From assembly GCA_963801505.1 (NCBI GenBank), contig CAWDEY010000005.1, forward strand, positions 69,643-133,642: 64,000 nucleotides of DNA, written 5' to 3'. This DNA comes from JAOUFP01 sp963801505. Its GTDB lineage: Bacteria > Nitrospirota > Thermodesulfovibrionia > Thermodesulfovibrionales > UBA6898. The position numbers and the translations under genes were made by a program. The notes under the pieces were generated by a model that saw only the letters and a list, made by a program, of their open reading frames with translations, was not told where the DNA came from and did not search any database. Position 1 is the first letter of the stretch. Each line of letters begins with the position of its first letter. Positions 25,827 to 34,725 of this stretch are shown here, piece after piece.

Positions 25827-26597
25827 ATGAATAAAATAATTGCCATAGTAAACCAGAAGGGCGGAGTCGGAAAGACAACCACAGCTATCAATCTCGCAGC
25901 GTCACTCGCTCTTTCAGGAGAAAAGATTCTGCTGATAGATACTGACCCCCAGGGGAATTCGACCTCCGGCATAGGGATTTCCAGGGGCGAATTGCCATTG
26001 ACTCTATACGATGTATTATCGGGCAGATGTGTGATTGGTGAGGTACTACAGCCTACTGGCATAGAAAATTTCATGATAGCTCCCTCTAGCATAGACCTGC
26101 TGGGGGCTGAGGTTGAACTTGTAGGAAAAGAAGGACGCGAAACTATCCTGTCTGATGCGTTATCATCAATAAAAGATGAATATCGTTATATTTTTATCGA
26201 TTGTCCGCCTTCTCTTGGTATCCTGACCCTGAATGCCCTGGTGGCATCTGACTCTATACTTGTCCCTGTCCAATGCGAATATTATGCGCTTGAAGGTTTG
26301 GGTCTTCTCGCAAGGACTATACAGCTTGTACAGGGAGCTTTCAAGCCTGATCTCGAGATAGAAGGTATTTTATTGACCATGTTTGACACCAGGAATAATC
26401 TTGCCCATCAGGTTGTTGAAGAAGTAAAAAAACACTTTGGAGACAAGGTGTATCAGACAATTATCCCCAGAAATATTGCCCTGGGAGAGGCCCCGAGCCA
26501 TGGCAAGCCTGTTTTGCTGTATGATGTCAGGTCCCGTGGAGCTCAGAGCTATCTCGCCCTGGCAAAGGAGATGTTACGTGAAAACAGCATTAGGTAA
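25827..26597 (+). CDS. parA: ParA/Soj chromosome partitioning ATPase
   Basis: A 256-residue deviant Walker ATPase. It starts MNKIIAIVNQKGGVGKTTTA with the KGGVGKTT signature lysine, followed by LLIDTDPQGNSTSGIGI, IFIDCPPSLGILTLNALVAS and VPVQCEYYALEGLGLL. ParA forms ATP-dependent gradients on the nucleoid that move ParB-parS complexes. Length and lack of an N-terminal HTH mark it as chromosomal (Soj type). parB overlaps its end by 20 bp, and two parS sites lie just upstream. Confidence 0.95.
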   Translation: MNKIIAIVNQKGGVGKTTTAINLAASLALSGEKILLIDTDPQGNSTSGIGISRGELPLTLYDVLSGRCVIGEVLQPTGIENFMIAPSSIDLLGAEVELVGKEGRETILSDALSSIKDEYRYIFIDCPPSLGILTLNALVASDSILVPVQCEYYALEGLGLLARTIQLVQGAFKPDLEIEGILLTMFDTRNNLAHQVVEEVKKHFGDKVYQTIIPRNIALGEAPSHGKPVLLYDVRSRGAQSYLALAKEMLRENSIR

Positions 26598-27399
26598 AGG
26601 GCTTGATGCCCTCATCCCTGATAAGGGTGATAATATATTATATCTGGACATTGAACGGATAATGCCTGGCAAGCAACAGCCGCGCAAGTCCTTTCAGGAG
26701 GGTGCGTTAAAAGAGCTTTCCATTTCTATAAAAGAAAAGGGGGTTTTGCAGCCTATTATTGTTTCCAGAACAGGTGACGGGACATTCAGTCTTATCGCGG
26801 GTGAACGCAGATGGAGGGCGTCAATACTTGCTGGCCTGAAAAAAATTCCCGCCCTGGTTAAAAACGTTGATTCAAAAGATGCTCTTGAGATTGCCCTTAT
26901 AGAAAACATTCAGAGGGAGGACCTTAATCCTGTAGAAACTGCAGAGGCCTTTAACAGGCTGCAACAGGACTTTAATATGACCCAGGAGGAGCTTGCAGAT
27001 AAGGTAGGCAAAGAAAGGGCCACAGTTGCAAACTATCTAAGGCTATTAAAATTGCCTGACGAAATCAAAAATATGTTATATAATGGTGCATTAAGTATGG
27101 GGCATGCACGGGCATTGCTCTCTATAGACGGGCGACTGAATCAGATCGAGGCTGCACGAAAGGTCATAAAAAAGGGCCTTAGTGTCAGAGAGGCCGAGAT
27201 GCTGGCAAAGAAACCGTCAGGGCCTCTGAAAGCAGGCAGCACCAAGGATCCGCAGGTCCGGTCGCTGGAGGAAGGGCTCAAAAAAAGTCTGGGAACAAAG
27301 GTGCGCATTATCCAAAAAAATAAAAAAAGCGGGAGAATCGAGATAGAATATTACTCCCTGGAAGAACTGGACAGGCTTCTCGATATATTAGCCCAATGA
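26578..27399 (+). CDS. parB: ParB/Spo0J chromosome partitioning protein
   Basis: 273 residues from a GTG preceded by AAAGGAG; the open frame continues upstream inside parA but only this start gives the family N-terminus KTALGKGLDALIPD. Motifs in order: box I IMPGKQQPRKSF, the CTPase region LIAGERRWRASILAGLKKIP, ALIENIQREDLNPVETAEAF, the HTH MTQEELADKVGKERATVANY and MGHARALLSIDG, and a dimerisation tail. It binds the two parS sites upstream of parA and spreads as a CTP-dependent clamp. It overlaps parA by 20 bp and the next gene by 4 bp. Confidence 0.95.
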   Translation: MKTALGKGLDALIPDKGDNILYLDIERIMPGKQQPRKSFQEGALKELSISIKEKGVLQPIIVSRTGDGTFSLIAGERRWRASILAGLKKIPALVKNVDSKDALEIALIENIQREDLNPVETAEAFNRLQQDFNMTQEELADKVGKERATVANYLRLLKLPDEIKNMLYNGALSMGHARALLSIDGRLNQIEAARKVIKKGLSVREAEMLAKKPSGPLKAGSTKDPQVRSLEEGLKKSLGTKVRIIQKNKKSGRIEIEYYSLEELDRLLDILAQ

Positions 27400-27920
27400 A
27401 CAATATTTTAATTACAGGACAGCCGGGTGTTGGCAAGACAGAATTGCTCAAAAAACTCTCTATTATCTTTAAGGAGTTTAATCCAGCAGGTTTTTTTACT
27501 TCTGCCATCCTGGAAGATGGGGAACGGGTAGGCCTTGAAATTGAGAATCTCAACGGCGACACATTGACCCTTGCCCATATCAACATGAAGTCAAAACATA
27601 GTGCAGGGAAATATAAGATGGATATTAAGGGATTCGAAGTTTTTATGCAGCAGCTAATGGTGAAAGAGAAAAAAACAGGATTGTATTTCATAGATGAGGT
27701 AGGCAAAGTGCAATGCGAATCAAAGAAATTCACCAAGCTCATTGTTGATTTGCTTAACGCTGACAAGCCTCTTGTGGCTACCATCCCTGATAAAGGCCCA
27801 GGACTGATGAGCGAGATCAGGAAAAGGGATGATATCAGATCATTTGAATTAACACCCCATAACCACGAACAGAAACTCAAGGAGTTAACGATGGTTATCC
27901 GCGATCTCTTATTAGAATAA
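27396..27920 (+). CDS. THEP1-type nucleoside-triphosphatase
   Basis: A 174-residue P-loop NTPase. The Walker A is MNNILITGQPGVGKTELLKK, with a Walker B-like segment GLYFIDEVGKVQCES followed by ATIPDKGPGLMSEIRKRDD, the pattern of the THEP1/NTPase_1 family first described in Aquifex and archaea. These hydrolyse various NTPs in vitro; the biological role is unknown. It overlaps parB by 4 bp, so it is transcribed with the partitioning genes. Confidence 0.85.
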   Translation: MNNILITGQPGVGKTELLKKLSIIFKEFNPAGFFTSAILEDGERVGLEIENLNGDTLTLAHINMKSKHSAGKYKMDIKGFEVFMQQLMVKEKKTGLYFIDEVGKVQCESKKFTKLIVDLLNADKPLVATIPDKGPGLMSEIRKRDDIRSFELTPHNHEQKLKELTMVIRDLLLE

Positions 27921-27939
27921 CCCCGGAACAGTTCTTCCT

Positions 27940-29118
27940 ATGCCATCAAAAGTCAGAACAGGCCTCGAAAGATTCGAAAAAATCTGGCCGAAACCCCTCA
28001 AGGCAGCAAATATAGGACTCCTGGTCCACCCCGCGTCTATAAATAGCAGATTTATTCACTCAACAGAACTTTTTTTTAAGTCGAAAAAATGCAGGCTCAG
28101 CGCACTGTTCGGCCCACAGCACGGTATAAAAGGCGAGACACAGGACAATATGATAGAATGGGAAGGGTACCACGATCCTGCTACAGGATTGCCTGTATAT
28201 AGTTTATATGGCAAAAGCCGCAAGCCTCTTCCTGAGATGCTTATGAACATAGATGCAATTGTTATTGATATGCAGGATGTCGGGGCGCGCTATTATACAT
28301 TTATCTGGACAATGGCCCTTGTTATGGAGGCGTGTCAGGAACATAAAAAAACTGTTGTTGTCCTTGACAGGCCCAATCCAATAGGCGGAGATATGATAGA
28401 GGGGCCTGTGCTTCAGCCTCAATATGCATCATTTGTTGGATTGCGAAGTCTGCCAGCCAGGCACGGCATGACCATTGCGGAAGTGGCTCTTTATATAAGG
28501 GATGTCTATTATCAGTCACTAGACCTGTATATAATAGCAATGGAAGGCTGGAAAAGGAGTATGTGGTTTGATGAGACAGGGCTTCCATGGGCACTGCCAT
28601 CTCCGAATATGCCTACCCTTGAGACAGCAACTGTTTACCCGGGCATGTGTCTGCTTGAAGCGACCAATCTCAGTGAGGGCAGGGGCACAACCAGACCGTT
28701 TGAGATATTCGGAGCACCGTTCATAGATGCGGATATCCTGGTGAAAAGGCTCGAGGAATTCAGCCTTAGAGGGGTTATTTTCAGACCTCTCCATTTTCTG
28801 CCAACCTTTCAGAAGTATGCGGGACAAATCTGCGGTGGCGCTCAGATACATGTCACTGAAAGAAATAAGTTTAAACCGTTCAAAGCAGCTGCTGCAATAC
28901 TGAAATCGATCAAAGAACTCTATCCAAAAGATTTTTTATGGAATAGACCACCTTATGAATATGAGGAAAGAATGCTTCCCATAGACATCCTTGCAGGTAC
29001 TGATAGATTCCGGCAGGATATAGAAGGCGGTACAGATCCGGATATCATGGAAGAATGGTGGAAGAAAGACATTTATGATTTTAACAGAAAAATAAGGCTA
29101 AAACATCTCCTGTATTAG
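27940..29118 (+). CDS. namZ: NamZ-like exo-beta-N-acetylmuramidase (DUF1343)
   Basis: A 392-residue DUF1343 protein. Conserved stretches: VRTGLERFEKIWPKPLKAAN, LSALFGPQHGIKGETQDN, VYSLYGKSRKPLPEMLMNID, IDMQDVGARYYTFIWTMALV, DRPNPIGGDMIEGP, and ATNLSEGRGTTRPFEIFGAP. The family includes NamZ of Bacillus, which removes terminal MurNAc from peptidoglycan chains. No signal peptide is visible, so a cytoplasmic role on imported muropeptides is more likely than secretion. Its stop overlaps by 1 bp a MurU/AmgK fusion that can salvage MurNAc, which supports the assignment strongly. Confidence 0.85.
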   Translation: MPSKVRTGLERFEKIWPKPLKAANIGLLVHPASINSRFIHSTELFFKSKKCRLSALFGPQHGIKGETQDNMIEWEGYHDPATGLPVYSLYGKSRKPLPEMLMNIDAIVIDMQDVGARYYTFIWTMALVMEACQEHKKTVVVLDRPNPIGGDMIEGPVLQPQYASFVGLRSLPARHGMTIAEVALYIRDVYYQSLDLYIIAMEGWKRSMWFDETGLPWALPSPNMPTLETATVYPGMCLLEATNLSEGRGTTRPFEIFGAPFIDADILVKRLEEFSLRGVIFRPLHFLPTFQKYAGQICGGAQIHVTERNKFKPFKAAAAILKSIKELYPKDFLWNRPPYEYEERMLPIDILAGTDRFRQDIEGGTDPDIMEEWWKKDIYDFNRKIRLKHLLY

Positions 29119-31040
29119 TGGAAAAGATAAAAGCATTTATACTGGCAGCAGGCTTTGGTGAGCGACTCAGGCCCATAACGGATTACATTCCAAAACCTTT
29201 ATTGCCTGTACTTGGGAAACCAGTAATAGAGATTATTCTTGAAAGGATTGCCGGGCTTCCTATAGACTCCATTGGGATTAACACGCATCACAAACCTGAA
29301 ATGCTCATAAAATGGCTTGATTCATCGCAACATGCTGATAAAATTCAACTTTTTCATGAAAAGACGATACTCGGGACAGGGGGCGCTTTAAAAAATGCAG
29401 AGAAATTTCTGTCCGGTTCAACATTTATTGTTCATAACGCAGACATACTTTCTGATATAAACCTTATGAAGCTCGCAGAAGCGCATTTTTCATCAGGGAA
29501 TAGCGCGACTTTGGCTGTCCACGACTATGAAAAGTTTAACAATTTATGGGTAGACAGTGGCGGAAATTTCAGAAATACAGTAAAGACAGGAGAAAGACTG
29601 CATTCAGGATTATGTAAAGTAGCGTTTACAGGCATTGCTGTTTATTCCAAGGATCTTCTTGATTTTTTGCCAGAGGGGAAGTCGAGTGTTGTTGATGCCT
29701 GGCTGAAGGCAGTGGCTTCAGGAAAAAAAATAGGTACAGTTGATTGTAAGGGCTGCTCATGGACTGACATAGGAACTCCCTCTGCGTATGCGGCTGCTGT
29801 CTTTGAAGCTCTGGAAAAGGCAGGGGAAACAATATATGTCCATTCCTCTGCGGACTGCGGCAAGGCAGAAATAGAAGGATGTGCAGTCTTTGAGAGCGGA
29901 TGCATAATCAACTCAGGCGCACATCTGAAAAATTGTATTTTTCTCCCTGATTCCAGTCTCCCTGAGGGAAGCAGAGTTGAGGACGCTATAGTTGGACCTG
30001 ACTATATGATCACGCTCGCAAAGGCAAAAGAAGAACCAGCATGTGTCTCCTCAGATATGCTGGAGAGATTTTTCGAAAGACCTGTAAAAGAACTGGAAGC
30101 CAGAGTAATCGGCACTGGCGGGTCTGACAGAAAATACTACAGACTTACCGATACGGAAAAATCTGCGGTACTCATGGTTTGTTCCCCGGACGATCCTGAT
30201 TTTGAGCGGCATGTAGCATATACTGAGTTCTTCAGAAGACATTCCCTGCCAGTTCCAGAGTTGTTCGGAGCAGACAGGGAGCAGAAACAGGCGATATTCG
30301 AAGACCTGGGAGATCTCTCCCTTTATTCATGGCTTAAATGCAGGAGAGAGCCGGAGAGTACGGAGGCTATCTATTGCCGGGTACTGGATATGCTGGTCAA
30401 GCTTCATACTTCAGTGAGCAGAAAAAGCGGAGAGTGTCAGATGCTCTGCTCAAGGATCTTTGATTACGAACATCTCAGATGGGAGACGAGTTATTTTCTC
30501 GAAAGGTTTGTTACATGTCTCTTAGGTTATATGATAAAGGATGAACATAAGCTAAAGGCGGAATTCAGAGTGCTTGCAGAGAGTGTTGATTCATTTCCCA
30601 AGGCAATTGTGCACAGGGATTTTCAGTCACAGAATGTTATGATATCAGGGAGTCGGACTCCCAGGCTCATCGATTATCAGGGCGCAAGGATGGGTCCTCC
30701 TGCATATGATCTTGCCTCAGTTCTATGGGACCCTTATTACAGACTTAAGGAAGATATGCGGCAGCGGCTTGAGGGCTACTATATAGAGAAAATGAAGGCC
30801 GACTCGCCAGATACGTTCAATAAAGAGGCGTTCAGATATTCACTACTGCTTTGCAGACTGCAAAGACACATGCAGGCGCTTGGAGCATATGGATTTTTGT
30901 CAAAGGTGAAGGGCAAAACCTACTTCCTTAAACATATTCCGGAGGCATTGTCATATCTGACAGAAGAAACAACCCTGACCAAAGAGGATTTCCCGGTCCT
31001 GCATGAACTGGTCATGGACCTAAACTCTATCGTTGTTTAA
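29118..31040 (+). CDS. Bifunctional MurNAc salvage protein: MurU-like nucleotidyltransferase fused to AmgK-like kinase
   Basis: A 640-residue fusion starting at GTG. Residues 1-230 are a sugar-1-phosphate nucleotidyltransferase: FILAAGFGERLRPITDYIPK then PLLPVLGKPVIEI, with GTGGALKNAEKFL and HNADILSDINL. A short hexapeptide-like linker follows (residues 235-295). Residues 320-640 are an aminoglycoside-phosphotransferase-fold kinase with VHRDFQSQNVMI (catalytic Asp about 500) and LIDYQGARMGPPAYDLASVL. In Pseudomonas AmgK phosphorylates MurNAc at C1 and MurU makes UDP-MurNAc, bypassing de novo synthesis and fosfomycin. Here both are one chain, directly after NamZ. GlmU-type or mannose-1-phosphate specificity remains possible. 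Confidence 0.85.
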   Translation: MEKIKAFILAAGFGERLRPITDYIPKPLLPVLGKPVIEIILERIAGLPIDSIGINTHHKPEMLIKWLDSSQHADKIQLFHEKTILGTGGALKNAEKFLSGSTFIVHNADILSDINLMKLAEAHFSSGNSATLAVHDYEKFNNLWVDSGGNFRNTVKTGERLHSGLCKVAFTGIAVYSKDLLDFLPEGKSSVVDAWLKAVASGKKIGTVDCKGCSWTDIGTPSAYAAAVFEALEKAGETIYVHSSADCGKAEIEGCAVFESGCIINSGAHLKNCIFLPDSSLPEGSRVEDAIVGPDYMITLAKAKEEPACVSSDMLERFFERPVKELEARVIGTGGSDRKYYRLTDTEKSAVLMVCSPDDPDFERHVAYTEFFRRHSLPVPELFGADREQKQAIFEDLGDLSLYSWLKCRREPESTEAIYCRVLDMLVKLHTSVSRKSGECQMLCSRIFDYEHLRWETSYFLERFVTCLLGYMIKDEHKLKAEFRVLAESVDSFPKAIVHRDFQSQNVMISGSRTPRLIDYQGARMGPPAYDLASVLWDPYYRLKEDMRQRLEGYYIEKMKADSPDTFNKEAFRYSLLLCRLQRHMQALGAYGFLSKVKGKTYFLKHIPEALSYLTEETTLTKEDFPVLHELVMDLNSIVV

Positions 31041-31125
31041 AATCGTAGGCAGAAAGTGGAGAAAAAGGTCTTGCAATGTCGACAGGAGCCAATATGATAC
31101 AGCCATATGTAAATTTCGCGAACCT

Positions 31126-31192
31126 CGGCCCCCTTCCGGCGCCCGGCCGGCCGCGGCAGGGGGCCGTAAGGTGTCGCAGGCACCCCCTTTTT
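31126..31192 (+). other. GC-rich double hairpin, probable terminator or structured RNA
   Basis: Within the 234-bp gap, a very GC-rich stretch forms a 9-bp perfect stem (CGGCCCCCT 31126-31134 with AGGGGGCCG 31158-31166) around a self-complementary GC loop, then a second stem (GGTGTC 31170-31175 with GGCACC 31179-31184) followed by CCCTTTTT. The second part looks like an intrinsic terminator after the salvage genes. The composition contrasts sharply with its AT-richer surroundings. Confidence 0.55.
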
Positions 31193-31274
31193 CTGCACTT
31201 CCCGCGAACTGTCCGCATATTTTTTTGCAGTCGTAAGGCAAACTCAGTCTGTAAGAAATCTAGATAACAGGCAG

Positions 31275-31829
31275 ATGAATTTTATGAAGATCGATATTGA
31301 CGAAATCCAGAAGGCGATGGAAGATACAGTGCGGGACGCATTCGACTATTTTCTGGACAGGGAGACCGGAGAGATCATCATTCTTTCCGAAGATATAATA
31401 AAAAAAACGCAGGAGATTCTCGATGAAAGCTATGATGATGATATAGGGGATTTTGAAGAGGTAGAGGTTGAGGAAGTGCCTGTGATCCCTGAATGGATGG
31501 AGGATGAGATTGAACTTGCGCTCGATGTATTCATCTTTGAAAAAGACCGTTATGCAAGAATTCCCGAGAGAAGTCCGGCGTTTGGATATAATACAATGAA
31601 GGCATTTGCAGAAGTACTTGAGGATGATACGCTCAAACATACACTTCTGGATCTCCTTGACGGCAAAAACGCGTTCAGAAGATTCAAAGACGCGCTTGGG
31701 CAATATCCGAAAGAGAGGAAGCTATGGTACGGGTTTAATGCAAAGGCAGCCAGGAATGAGATATGGGCCTGGCTGGAGACCATAGGCCTGGAGCATGGTA
31801 ATGAGCAGGAGAGCGGCCCGCATACATGA
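31275..31829 (+). CDS. UPF0158 family protein
   Basis: A 184-residue acidic cytoplasmic protein of the UPF0158 family: KIDIDEIQKAMEDTVRDAFD, YFLDRETGEIIILSEDI, then RYARIPERSPAFGYNTMKAF and the C-terminal DALGQYPKERKLWYGFNAKA. The family is widespread but has no known function. An internal ATG nine bases later (MKIDIDE) is an alternative start. It is isolated between the salvage operon's terminator and the sigma-54 locus. Confidence 0.75.
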   Translation: MNFMKIDIDEIQKAMEDTVRDAFDYFLDRETGEIIILSEDIIKKTQEILDESYDDDIGDFEEVEVEEVPVIPEWMEDEIELALDVFIFEKDRYARIPERSPAFGYNTMKAFAEVLEDDTLKHTLLDLLDGKNAFRRFKDALGQYPKERKLWYGFNAKAARNEIWAWLETIGLEHGNEQESGPHT

Positions 31830-32113
31830 CAATACGTAAAACGGACAGGGAGCTTGAAATAAGCTGCTGCATATAAAGGTATGCCTCAGCGCCCGAAACA
31901 GGGGCCGCGCAGTTTTAGAGGATGAAGACGAGATCACTTCCTTTCAGCTCCAAGGGCTCATTTCCTTTCAGAAGAAATAAAACTAAGAAGCAGTTTTGCT
32001 CTCCAAGTTCAATAAACATAATCAGCGAAACTATTTAACTATTTTATAATACAAATATTTACGCACCTTTTTACTGTTCTCCTTTATAATACCCCTGTTA
32101 TTTCAGACATAAT
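31830..32113. other. Intergenic region upstream of the sigma-54 locus
   Basis: About 280 bp without a gene. I see no copy of the AGGTAAA-type half-sites found at 36086-36127. The right half is very AT-rich, ending at the sigma-54 promoter. Confidence 0.4.
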
Positions 32114-32129
32114 TGGCATTGTTATTGCT
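32114..32129 (+). promoter_or_regulatory. Sigma-54 (-24/-12) promoter of the binding protein-kinase-activator operon
   Basis: TGGCATTGTTATTGCT has the GG-N10-GC spacing and both conserved blocks (TGGCA and TTGC) of RpoN promoters. Transcription would start about 12 bp after the GC, near 32140, just upstream of the GAGGGG ribosome site and TTG start at 32155. Confidence 0.75.
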
Positions 32130-32154
32130 TGTAAATCAGAGGGGAATATCTAGA

Positions 32155-33066
32155 TTGCTTTTTAAAAAAATAAATACTCTTGCTGTATTTGCTGTAATTT
32201 TTCTGCTGTACAATGCATCCCTGTTGTCAGCAGAAGAAATTGCCGTTGTAAAGAGTTCCAACATAAAACCTTACAATGATGCTATCGAGGGTTTTAAACA
32301 TACCTGCAGGTGCACAATCAGGGAACTGAATCTTCCTGAAATAGGCCAAAATAATATCCAGAAGAAAATTCTGGCTATCAGGCCTGATGCCGTCCTCGCC
32401 GTAGGCATAGACGCATTAAATAGTGTTGGCAAGACCAACAGTTTGCCTATATTCTACACCATGCTATCAGAGCTTGAGCCTGAGTTTGCTGAGAAAAGAA
32501 AAAAATATTCAGGCACCAACATAGACATACTGCCTGAAACATACCTGGGCTATATTGCAAGGCTTTTCCCAAAGGCAACAAAGGTAGGTCTTATATACAG
32601 CAAGCGTAATACCGGCCAATTCGTCAATGATGCTTTAGCCGTTTCAAATTCATTCGGTTTTGAAATAATTGCCAGGGAGGTCTCCACTCCAACCAGGGTG
32701 CCTGCTGTCATTGAAAGCCTGAAGGGAAAAATCGATGTATTCTGGATGCTGCCTGACGCCGCGGTTATAACATCTGAGACAGTCGATTCCATATTCCTTT
32801 TTTCATTTCAGAACAATGTGCCTGTATTTTCCTTTTCAAACAAGTATGTAAAAAAGGGGGCACTGGCATCACTCAGCGTTGACCCGGTTGATCTTGGGGC
32901 ACAGACAGGGGAGTTAGTCGCTAAAAAACTTGATAAAGGCGACGTTGAAAATCATATTCATGTACGTCCGCAAAAATTTATTCTGTCTGTAAACAGAAGA
33001 ATCGCGCCAAAGTTCGGCTTGTCCATTGGTGATGAGATAGTCAGACAGGCTGATGAGGTTTATTGA
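32155..33066 (+). CDS. Periplasmic ABC-type substrate-binding protein (PF04392-like), transporter-less
   Basis: About 303 residues from a TTG with GAGGGG ten bases upstream; a more upstream in-frame start would lie on top of the sigma-54 promoter and is rejected. A signal peptide (INTLAVFAVIFLLYNASLLS) precedes a two-lobed binding protein: AIRPDAVLAVGIDALNSVG, GTNIDILPETYLGYIARLFP, ATKVGLIYSKRNTGQFVNDA, IDVFWMLPDAAVITSETVDS, PVFSFSNKYVKKGALASLSV. This is the ABC_sub_bind family (TrpX-like). No permease or ATPase gene is nearby; instead a histidine kinase overlaps by 4 bp, so it probably senses a ligand for the kinase. The ligand is unknown. Confidence 0.82.
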   Translation: MLFKKINTLAVFAVIFLLYNASLLSAEEIAVVKSSNIKPYNDAIEGFKHTCRCTIRELNLPEIGQNNIQKKILAIRPDAVLAVGIDALNSVGKTNSLPIFYTMLSELEPEFAEKRKKYSGTNIDILPETYLGYIARLFPKATKVGLIYSKRNTGQFVNDALAVSNSFGFEIIAREVSTPTRVPAVIESLKGKIDVFWMLPDAAVITSETVDSIFLFSFQNNVPVFSFSNKYVKKGALASLSVDPVDLGAQTGELVAKKLDKGDVENHIHVRPQKFILSVNRRIAPKFGLSIGDEIVRQADEVY

Positions 33067-34646
33067 TTTTGAAACTTTCTCGATACTCCATCAAATATAA
33101 TGACTTCAGGAAGAGTTTCGGCTTCAGGATCTTTATTGCATTTATCACTGTTGTTTTTATGTCATTGTCGGCCCTCTCACTCCTTTACGTATATCAGGAA
33201 AGTGGGACTGCAAAAGAAAATCTAATAAAAAAAGGAAAAATTATAGCAGGTTTTCTGGCAAACAGTTCAAAGACAGCCGTCTTTGCTGAAAACAAGGAGG
33301 CACTGAAAAATATCGCAGAAGGCGTTATAAATGAAGAAGAAATATTATCGCTCTCTATTTACTCCCAAGACTGGGACGTCCTCTATGAGACTCAGAAAAG
33401 AATTCCCAGTGAATTCGTTGCAGATTCATATCGTGAGATATCGGCTGAATTGCCTAATTCCAAGACATTCAAAATAATTGAAAGATCCGAAGTTATCGAT
33501 TGCCTGACTCCCGTAGTTATAGATGCCTTCCCCAACCCGGTTGAATCTCTGTATTTTGAAACAAACGACAAGTCCCCGAAAGAGAGAGTTATTGGTTATG
33601 TACGTGTTGGCCTGGACAAAAAAATCCTGACACGTGAAATAAAAGCCATCTTCTTGCGTGTTTTGATGTTGGCCTTGATTATTTCTCTCTCAGGGACCGT
33701 AATTATTTTTGTCGCTGCCAGAAGAGTCTCGATGCCGCTAATAAAACTCACAGAAAGCGTTAGAATGTTTGGGATAGAGGGCGCTGTTAAAAAAATAGAA
33801 TTTAAATCGGATGACGAATTCGGAAAACTTGCAAGGGCCTTCAACAAAATGGCCGAGGACCTGAGCAAGCGCGAAGACGAAAAAAAAGCGCTCGAAGATC
33901 AGCTCATTAATGCCAAAAAAATGGAGGCGGTGGGGACCCTATCAAGAGGCATTGCGCATGATTTTAATAATATTCTTGCTACTATTAAGGGAGCAACATT
34001 TATTCTGAAGAGAAAGCTTGACGAAAATAGCCCTATGCAACATTACATACAGAAAGTTAGTACCTCTCTGGAGAGGGCAGACAACCTCATCCAAAGTCTT
34101 CTTGCCTTCAGCAAAGGGCAGGGGATAAATCCTCAGCCGGTAAATATCAACACTCTCATAAAAAAATGGGTCCCCTTTTGTGTAAACTGTTCAGATGCCC
34201 CTATACAATGCACCCTCTCTCTCTCTAATGAAGTTCTTATAGTCATGGCCGACCAGACACAGATAGAACAGATATTGCTGAACCTTACGACGAATGCCCG
34301 TCAAGCGATGCCTCAGGGAGGGCTTCTGACAATAGAGACAGATACTGTGTTAATAAGTTCTCAAAATGAAAAGGACTTTCCTCCGCTCATGCCCGGAAAA
34401 TACGTTGCCATCAGTGTGGCTGATACCGGGACAGGCATCAGAGAGGAACTTTTAGACAGAATATTTGAGCCATTTTTTACAACAAAGGAAACAGGCAAGG
34501 GAACAGGCCTCGGGCTTTCGATTGCATACGGCATCATAAACCAGTACCATGGGCTGATAGATGTCTCCACTCAGACAGGGGCCGGAACTATCTTTACTGT
34601 ATATCTTCCAAAGTATGAAGCAGAAAAAAAAGGGGGTTTGTCTTGA
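33063..34646 (+). CDS. Membrane sensor histidine kinase
   Basis: A 527-residue protein starting at TTG within the previous stop. Membrane segments at about 18-43 (IFIAFITVVFMSLSALSLLY) and 200-220 (VLMLALIISLSGTVIIFVAA) flank a roughly 155-residue periplasmic sensor (CHASE8-like: AKENLIKKGKIIAGFLANSS). A HAMP linker (RVSMPLIKLTESVRMFG), then HisKA with the phospho-acceptor in LSRGIAHDFNNILATIKG, and HATPase boxes (LLNLTTNARQAMPQGG, VADTGTGIREELLDRIFEPF, GTGLGLSIAYGII). It should phosphorylate the sigma-54 activator encoded 79 bp downstream, with input from the binding protein upstream. Confidence 0.9.
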   Translation: MILKLSRYSIKYNDFRKSFGFRIFIAFITVVFMSLSALSLLYVYQESGTAKENLIKKGKIIAGFLANSSKTAVFAENKEALKNIAEGVINEEEILSLSIYSQDWDVLYETQKRIPSEFVADSYREISAELPNSKTFKIIERSEVIDCLTPVVIDAFPNPVESLYFETNDKSPKERVIGYVRVGLDKKILTREIKAIFLRVLMLALIISLSGTVIIFVAARRVSMPLIKLTESVRMFGIEGAVKKIEFKSDDEFGKLARAFNKMAEDLSKREDEKKALEDQLINAKKMEAVGTLSRGIAHDFNNILATIKGATFILKRKLDENSPMQHYIQKVSTSLERADNLIQSLLAFSKGQGINPQPVNINTLIKKWVPFCVNCSDAPIQCTLSLSNEVLIVMADQTQIEQILLNLTTNARQAMPQGGLLTIETDTVLISSQNEKDFPPLMPGKYVAISVADTGTGIREELLDRIFEPFFTTKETGKGTGLGLSIAYGIINQYHGLIDVSTQTGAGTIFTVYLPKYEAEKKGGLS

Positions 34647-34725
34647 ATACTATGCAGGGGGCAAAACACACATCAATATGTTTTCCCTTTTATAATGCTC
34701 CCTGTATTTTGTATCATTAACAATC

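Noticed and set aside
31033..31267. Overlapping frames in the GC-rich island after the MurU-AmgK gene
   Set aside because: Low-complexity Pro/Gly/Arg translations caused by the GC-rich hairpins; no ribosome site or homology.
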